Part shown: positions 50,116-54,653 of the stretch, one piece after another | Numbering within the stretch: position 1 is the first letter of the stretch | How the letters are laid out: each line of letters opens with the position of its first letter | Program-made: the position numbers and the translations under genes | DNA from: Desulfobacterium sp. | GTDB taxonomy: Bacteria > Desulfobacterota > Desulfobacteria > Desulfobacterales > Desulfobacteraceae | NCBI GenBank assembly: GCA_030145245.1 | Contig: JAQYWC010000081.1 | Location: forward strand, 1 to 54,653 | Reading direction: 5' to 3' | Length of the DNA: 54,653 nucleotides | The notes under the pieces: model-generated | The model's database searches: none | Seen by the model: the letters and a program-made list of their open reading frames with translations, nothing else | Told to the model about the DNA's origin: nothing

Positions 50116-53100
50116 TCATCCCTGGAACAGCTTTTGACGGGCCCTCATATCTTCAACCTTGACAGCAACCTTTGTCAGCACCGTGAGGGCCTCATCAAAA
50201 TCATAATCCCCGACCGTTCCCCCAAGGGTTGACAGAAGCTGCCCCATTCCGTTCATCCCCTCCCCTGCATCAAGCAGACCGTTCAATCGTTCCATGCAGG
50301 ACTGAGCCTCCACAGGATCGGATTCCCGGAGACTGCTTTCCATGCCATTGATCACCTGGATCACCTCATCAACACCTATCTCCCGGCAAGGCGGTTTTTC
50401 CTGGCCACCCTGTTTATCTTCCATCTTTTCAAAGGAATTCACCACCATATCAAAGGCTGTTTCAATCATGGGAAGCACCTTGGCTACGGCATGGGAATCC
50501 TTCTCAGAACAGGCGTCCTCCAACTTTTTTGCACCAAGCCTGAGCTCTTCTGCAGCAACATTTCCTGCAGCGCCTTTTAACGAATGGGCCTGGATACGGG
50601 CATTGGCAAAATCATCTTCCCCGACCAATTGCTGTATCTGCCTGGAAAAATCTTTATAGACCTGACAAAACTTACCCAGGATGCCCACATAGACCTCCCA
50701 GGCCCCTCCCACCCGCTGGAGCCCCCCATCAATGTCAATACCCGGAAGGGAATAGGCCCTGCTTTTCTCGACTTCCCTCTTGCTGTAGGAAATTTTCCCA
50801 TCACCCTTCCCTTCCAGGAACACGTTTTTTCTCAACACCGAAAAAAGTTCATTTCTATTGATGGGCTTGGGCACATAATCGTTCATGCCCGAGGCAAGGC
50901 ACTTTTCCCGGTCTCCGTACATGGCATGGGCAGTCATGGCAATGATGGGAAGATGTTTCAGCTCCAGGCTGTTCCGGATGGCGGATGCGGCCTCGAGCCC
51001 ATCCATTTCAGGCATCTGCACATCCATGAGCACGGCATCTACCTCGGTGGTCATCAGGGTCTCAAGGGCCTCCAGCCCGTTTTGAGCGGTAAATATTTCA
51101 ATGCCGACATCCTTGAGAATCTCGGTGGCGACCATCTGATTGATGATGTTGTCCTCCACAAGCAGCACCCTCATTCCCTGGAACTCTTCGTTGTTGACAC
51201 CACAGGATTTGCCGGCCTGGGATTTGCCGGCCTGGCGATACCCAAAGATCTCCATCACCGTATCAAAGAGGGTCGACTGTTTGACCGGCTTCATGAGATA
51301 GCTCTCTATCCCCAATTCCCTGACCGTCCTGATCTCGTCACTGGATCCGTTGGAGCCGATAACAACCATGGGGAACCTGTTGCTGACTTCCCTCCCAGCC
51401 TTGAGCCGGGTGACCAGATCCAGGCCGTCCATGTCATAGAGCTTCATATCGACAAAGGCGATGCCCACCTGATGGCCGTTCTCCCCGTCCAGGACCTCCA
51501 TGGCCCGGGTGCCTGAGTCCACGGCAACGGTCCTGAAGCCAAATCCTTCGAGCTGCCGCTTCATCACCATGGATGTTGAGGCGTTGGATTCCACAACCAG
51601 GGCAGTTGTTCTCAAGAGATTGGGGGGAAGCACCTGCCTTGGCACAAGGCCGGCAGAGCTGTCTTTGAAGATTGCCGTAAACTTGAAGACACTCCCCTGC
51701 CCCTCCTGGCTTTCGACAAATATCTTTCCGTCCATCATGCCCACGATCCTGTTGCAGATGGCAAGACCAAGTCCTGTACCCCCGTACTTCCGCGTGGTTG
51801 AGCCGTCTGCCTGGGCAAAGGTTTCCAAAAGAGGTGCGCCGTTGTTATGCAAAAGTTCCCGGCTGATGCCGATGCCCGAGTCATGAACCGCAAACAGAAG
51901 CTCGCCCCCCTGCCCCCTTGGCCCCAGGTTGGACACCTTGATCCGTATCTCTCCCTTGTGGGTAAACTTCACGGCATTGCTGACCAGGTTGACAAGAACC
52001 TGCTTTAACCGAAACGGGTCGCCCTTGAGCTCCCCGGGCACACCCTGGGCAATATCCAGGACAAACTCAATGTTCTTCAACCGTGTCTTCTCAAGAAACA
52101 TGTCCGACACTTCTTCAACCACATCGGAGAGAAGAAAAGGAATGGATTCAAAATCAAGCTTTCCCGCCTCTATCTTGGAAAAGTCGAGGATATCGTTGAT
52201 CAACTCCAAAAGTGAGCGTGAGGAGGAGCGAATGATGTTCAAATGTTCACGCTGCTTGCGGGTCATCACGGTGTCAAGAAGCAGATCGCTCATCCCGATG
52301 ATCGCGTTCATGGGAGTCCTGATCTCATGGCTCATGTTTGCCAGGAACTCATTTTTAACCTTGACCGACTCCTTGGAGAGTTCCATTGCCTTCTGAAGTT
52401 CCCGGGTCCGGTCTTCCACCCGTTTTTCCAGCTCGTCATGGGCCCGCTGGAGCGCGTCCTCGGCCCGTTTCCGTTCGGTAACATCCCTTGCAAACCCACG
52501 GAACCCAATGGGACCGCCCTCCTCATCCCTCATAAGATATGCCGAAAGCTCAAGGGTCCCCCGGCTTCCGTCGAGCCTGCACATCTCATAGTCGGCAATG
52601 TCAGCGGACTGACCCGTGGAAAAGATCTCGCTGAATGTGTTAAACAGCTGCTTGGCGCTCTTTTTCGTTGCAAATGACAGGTTGTTTTTCCCCATGAGAT
52701 CCCCAGGGGAAAAACCTGACATGGCGCACAGGGCATCATTGAAAAAGGTGAGGTTACCGGTCAGGTCCACCTCAAAGTACCCCTCCTTGATCCCTTCGAG
52801 GATCTTTCTGTATTTCTCCTCACTCTTTCTAAGGGCAGAGGCCGAGATCTGCCTGGCATCGATCTCTTTTTTCAACTGGTGGTTGGCCACCGTCAGTTCC
52901 GCGGTTCTCCGCTGAACCAGGTTCTCAAGGGTGTCACGGTAACGCCGGACCTCTTTTTTGGCGCGTTTCTGGGCTGTGATGTTCCTTAAATAAAAGAGGG
53001 TTGCCGGCTTTTCGTTCCAGACGATCTCAACATCTTTAACCTCAAACCACAGGGAACGGCCATCCCTGTGAACGACCCTTAACCGGTGTGTGTCCATCTC

Positions 53101-53367
53101 CCCATTGCTGTTGAGACGCTTTTCATGGGTGGAGGCGACAACTTCGGCATCATCGGGAAATACGAGTTCCAGGAACCGCCTGTTTATGAGAAGGGCAGGA
53201 TCATACCCAAGGGCATCACCCGCGGCCTTGTTGATAAAGACAATCTTCCACTCCTGGACGATGCAGGTCACCGTCCTGTCATTTTCAACAATGGTTTTAT
53301 AGATAGAAGAACAACCGTCCTGGCAAGCTTCGGGACTACTTCCACACTCAGCAACACTCAAATCCAT
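50116..53367 (-). CDS. Hybrid sensor histidine kinase, PAS-PAS-HisKA-HATPase-REC-REC-HPt
   Basis: A 1083-residue phosphorelay protein with no membrane segment, so it is probably cytoplasmic. Two PAS domains cover about residues 25-130 and 185-300, each followed by a coiled coil. HisKA has phospho-His347 in [13 protein letters not shown]. The ATPase domain has [20 protein letters not shown] and [10 protein letters not shown]. The first receiver (about 595-715) has Asp640 in FVDMKL but its N-terminal acidic pair is replaced by VVESN, so metal binding may be weak. The second receiver (about 735-855) is complete, with VEDN and Asp782 in VLMDVQMP. An HPt domain follows with His928 in [10 protein letters not shown]. 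The signal is unknown; no response regulator gene is adjacent. SD AAAGGATT. Confidence 0.92.
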   Translation of the reverse strand: MDLSVAECGSSPEACQDGCSSIYKTIVENDRTVTCIVQEWKIVFINKAAGDALGYDPALLINRRFLELVFPDDAEVVASTHEKRLNSNGEMDTHRLRVVHRDGRSLWFEVKDVEIVWNEKPATLFYLRNITAQKRAKKEVRRYRDTLENLVQRRTAELTVANHQLKKEIDARQISASALRKSEEKYRKILEGIKEGYFEVDLTGNLTFFNDALCAMSGFSPGDLMGKNNLSFATKKSAKQLFNTFSEIFSTGQSADIADYEMCRLDGSRGTLELSAYLMRDEEGGPIGFRGFARDVTERKRAEDALQRAHDELEKRVEDRTRELQKAMELSKESVKVKNEFLANMSHEIRTPMNAIIGMSDLLLDTVMTRKQREHLNIIRSSSRSLLELINDILDFSKIEAGKLDFESIPFLLSDVVEEVSDMFLEKTRLKNIEFVLDIAQGVPGELKGDPFRLKQVLVNLVSNAVKFTHKGEIRIKVSNLGPRGQGGELLFAVHDSGIGISRELLHNNGAPLLETFAQADGSTTRKYGGTGLGLAICNRIVGMMDGKIFVESQEGQGSVFKFTAIFKDSSAGLVPRQVLPPNLLRTTALVVESNASTSMVMKRQLEGFGFRTVAVDSGTRAMEVLDGENGHQVGIAFVDMKLYDMDGLDLVTRLKAGREVSNRFPMVVIGSNGSSDEIRTVRELGIESYLMKPVKQSTLFDTVMEIFGYRQAGKSQAGKSCGVNNEEFQGMRVLLVEDNIINQMVATEILKDVGIEIFTAQNGLEALETLMTTEVDAVLMDVQMPEMDGLEAASAIRNSLELKHLPIIAMTAHAMYGDREKCLASGMNDYVPKPINRNELFSVLRKNVFLEGKGDGKISYSKREVEKSRAYSLPGIDIDGGLQRVGGAWEVYVGILGKFCQVYKDFSRQIQQLVGEDDFANARIQAHSLKGAAGNVAAEELRLGAKKLEDACSEKDSHAVAKVLPMIETAFDMVVNSFEKMEDKQGGQEKPPCREIGVDEVIQVINGMESSLRESDPVEAQSCMERLNGLLDAGEGMNGMGQLLSTLGGTVGDYDFDEALTVLTKVAVKVEDMRARQKLFQG

Positions 53368-53498
53368 CTCAGAATCCTTTTCATCACTGGGGCCTATGTA
53401 TGCTTCAACGAACTATGTTATCAGACAACTATTTATTACCAGCAACAAATTCAATTGTAAAGCAGATGATTTATTTACCCCCGGGCTCAATACAGGCG

Positions 53499-54305
53499 TC
53501 ACAGGGAGCGGTTCATGCTGCCGGAGACATACCCTTCGAGATCCACGGCAACATATTTAAAGCCCGCCTGCTTCATTGCCTCAACCACGGTTTGGCGCAG
53601 CTCTTTGTCCAGGAGTCGATCCACGGATCCGGGGTCAAGCTCTATCCTGGCCATATCCCCATGGCAACGGACCCGCACCCTTGTAAATCCAAGGTCATAC
53701 AGCGCTCTCTCCCCGTTTTCAACCATGGTCAACTTCTCCATGGTAATGCCCTCCCCATAGGGAACCCGGGTGGCAAGGCAGGACTGGGCATCCATGTTCC
53801 AGGTCTCCAGCCCCATTGCTCTGGAGCAGTCCCGGATCTCCGACTTGGTCAGTTCAGCCTCGATCAGGGGGGCCACCACGCCCATCTCACGGGCCGCTCT
53901 GAAACCCGGCCGGTAATCAGACAGATCATCCAGGTTTGCGCCGTGGGCAATGGTTTCAAAACCAAGCGCTTCAGCTTTATCCTTCAATAGGGAAAAGATC
54001 GCCTTTTTACAAAAATAACACCGTTCATTCGTGTTTTGAACAACCTCTGGGTCCGCAAGCACCCTGGCCGTCACAACCACATGGCGAATTCCGATCGTTT
54101 CGGCCATGCGAACGGCATTGTCCGCCTCTTTTTGGGATTGAAATTCCGATTTCACCGTGATGGCCACCACGGAATCGCAGCTATCCTTAGCCACGGCAGC
54201 CAGGAATGAACTGTCAACGCCCCCGGAAAAAGCGACGGCAAGGTTTTTATATCTCTTGATCTTATCAACAAGTATTTGAAGCTTATCAGGCACGGTATCC
54301 TCCAT
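53499..54305 (-). CDS. larE: ATP-dependent sacrificial sulfur transferase LarE, three-Cys type
   Basis: A 268-residue PP-loop ATPase (SGGVDSS at 27-33) of the LarE family, which makes the nickel-pincer cofactor of lactate racemase and related enzymes. NTNERCYFCKK puts Cys96 and Cys99 in a C-x-x-C pair, and Cys176 in SCLATR aligns with the sacrificial Cys of the Lactobacillus enzyme. LarE proteins with these three Cys are reported to bind an iron-sulfur cluster and work catalytically. The start ATG 54305 puts the PP-loop near residue 27, as in the family; a TTG at 54338 would add 11 residues and also lacks a good SD. No larB, larC or larA gene is in the window. Confidence 0.87.
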   Translation of the reverse strand: MEDTVPDKLQILVDKIKRYKNLAVAFSGGVDSSFLAAVAKDSCDSVVAITVKSEFQSQKEADNAVRMAETIGIRHVVVTARVLADPEVVQNTNERCYFCKKAIFSLLKDKAEALGFETIAHGANLDDLSDYRPGFRAAREMGVVAPLIEAELTKSEIRDCSRAMGLETWNMDAQSCLATRVPYGEGITMEKLTMVENGERALYDLGFTRVRVRCHGDMARIELDPGSVDRLLDKELRQTVVEAMKQAGFKYVAVDLEGYVSGSMNRSL

Positions 54306-54446
54306 GGACGACGGTTCGTAATTTCGATCCGTCAACAAAGTATTTACAAAATAACCTGAATTATATATGTGTTAAGCAGTTTTTTCAATCGGGTTGGATT
54401 GTGCGCTCGACAACACTTAAAAAAAAAAAATAATTAAAGGGGAAAT

Positions 54447-54653
54447 ATGGCTGCAAAAAAGAAAACCACCACAAAAGCAAAAACCACTGCTGCCAAGAAA
54501 AAGACCGTGAAGAAAGCAACCACAGCAAGCACCGCCGCTGCAACAAAAAAGCAGATAAAGACAACACCGGTAACCACCAAGGAAAGCGCTCCGGGAAACC
54601 CGAAAGAAACAAAAAAAGCAGCGCCAAAAAAAGCAGCGCCCAAGACCACAGCA
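54447..54653 (+). CDS. Lys/Ala/Thr-rich histone-like protein (partial, C-terminus off the right edge)
   Basis: The frame opens at ATG 54447 (SD AAAGGGG) and runs 69 codons to the edge with no stop. The sequence is almost only Lys, Ala, Thr and Pro in repeats such as KKTTTKAKTTAAKKK and KKAAPKKAAPK, like the tails of bacterial histone H1-like proteins. Such tails may bind DNA or be fused to another domain (for example a DksA-like or PHA-granule protein); the rest is outside the window. A very A-rich stretch precedes the gene. Confidence 0.7.
   Translation, partial: MAAKKKTTTKAKTTAAKKKTVKKATTASTAAATKKQIKTTPVTTKESAPGNPKETKKAAPKKAAPKTTA

Noticed and set aside
50584-51516. Plus-strand frame of 310 codons inside the histidine kinase
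   Set aside because: It is a shadow of the receiver domains on the minus strand, without SD or domain.
54385-54627. Minus-strand hydrophobic frame at the right edge
   Set aside because: It is the complement of the Lys/Ala-rich gene; Lys and Ala codons read backward give Phe and Ser/Cys-rich hydrophobic strings.

Overview
The window reads as a chromosomal segment of a Gram-negative, probably strictly anaerobic bacterium of the Desulfobacterota (Desulfobacterales-like sulfate reducers). This rests on gene content and order: a gmk-remA-yicC operon, a HesB/IscA-type selenoprotein, LarE, DUF4416 and Trm112-like genes next to msbA, an ETHE1/CstB-type persulfide enzyme, ThyX, a corrinoid-type homocysteine methyltransferase domain, and a full lipopolysaccharide (LPS) inner-core locus. 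The placement is inference; no rRNA or other taxonomic marker lies in the window. About 90% of the sequence is coding and I found no tRNA, rRNA, CRISPR array, IS element or prophage.

Layout. 1-6.5 kb: an SDR oxidoreductase cut by the left edge, an alpha/beta hydrolase, a DUF3298 exported protein, a metallo-beta-lactamase/double-rhodanese protein, a flavodoxin with a small Cys-rich partner, and a homocysteine S-methyltransferase; a comF-like relic lies at 5.2-5.3 kb. 6.5-13.7 kb (minus strand): a housekeeping run msbA, Trm112-like, DUF4416, yicC, remA, gmk, rlmB, icd, comF with several 4-bp overlaps. 13.8-16.3 kb (plus): kdtA/waaA, divergent from msbA, then a THUMP-domain RNA methyltransferase. 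16.4-22.6 kb: a looser accessory stretch with exported or unknown proteins, an AmpG-like permease, a FemAB-like transferase and an FKBP. It also holds three broken genes: a frameshifted lipoprotein, an SDR with its core deleted, and a headless frameshifted ORF carrying a hexanucleotide repeat. An 11-G tract lies upstream of a DUF5675 gene.

22.7-28.9 kb (minus): a complete GlpSTPQV-type ABC importer (two ATPases, two permeases, DUF2160 membrane protein, solute-binding protein) in the order known for rhizobial glycerol uptake. 29.2-43.8 kb: an LPS core and lipid A locus in two convergent arms. The plus arm is kdsB, kdkA-like, GT9, GT2, GT-C, GT4. The minus arm is lptF, lptG, lpxK, lpxL-like, waaF-like, waaG, waaP and a tandem-kinase fusion. 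With msbA and kdtA elsewhere in the window, this covers much of Kdo activation and transfer, lipid A phosphorylation and acylation, core glycosylation and phosphorylation, and export.

43.8-54.6 kb: a LysM/NlpC-like protein, thiN, thyX, leuC-leuD, a FliL-like lipoprotein, the selenoprotein, ndk, a large hybrid histidine kinase, larE, and the start of a Lys/Ala-rich histone-like protein cut by the right edge. The most notable single observation is the in-frame UGA in the HesB/IscA-like gene at 49.2-49.5 kb. It sits in a Gly-Gly-x-Gly-Gly-Pro motif with a SECIS-like hairpin just downstream. Gene starts were adjusted where Shine-Dalgarno (SD) sites or family length favoured another codon; all functional calls rest on reading motifs and were not checked by database search.
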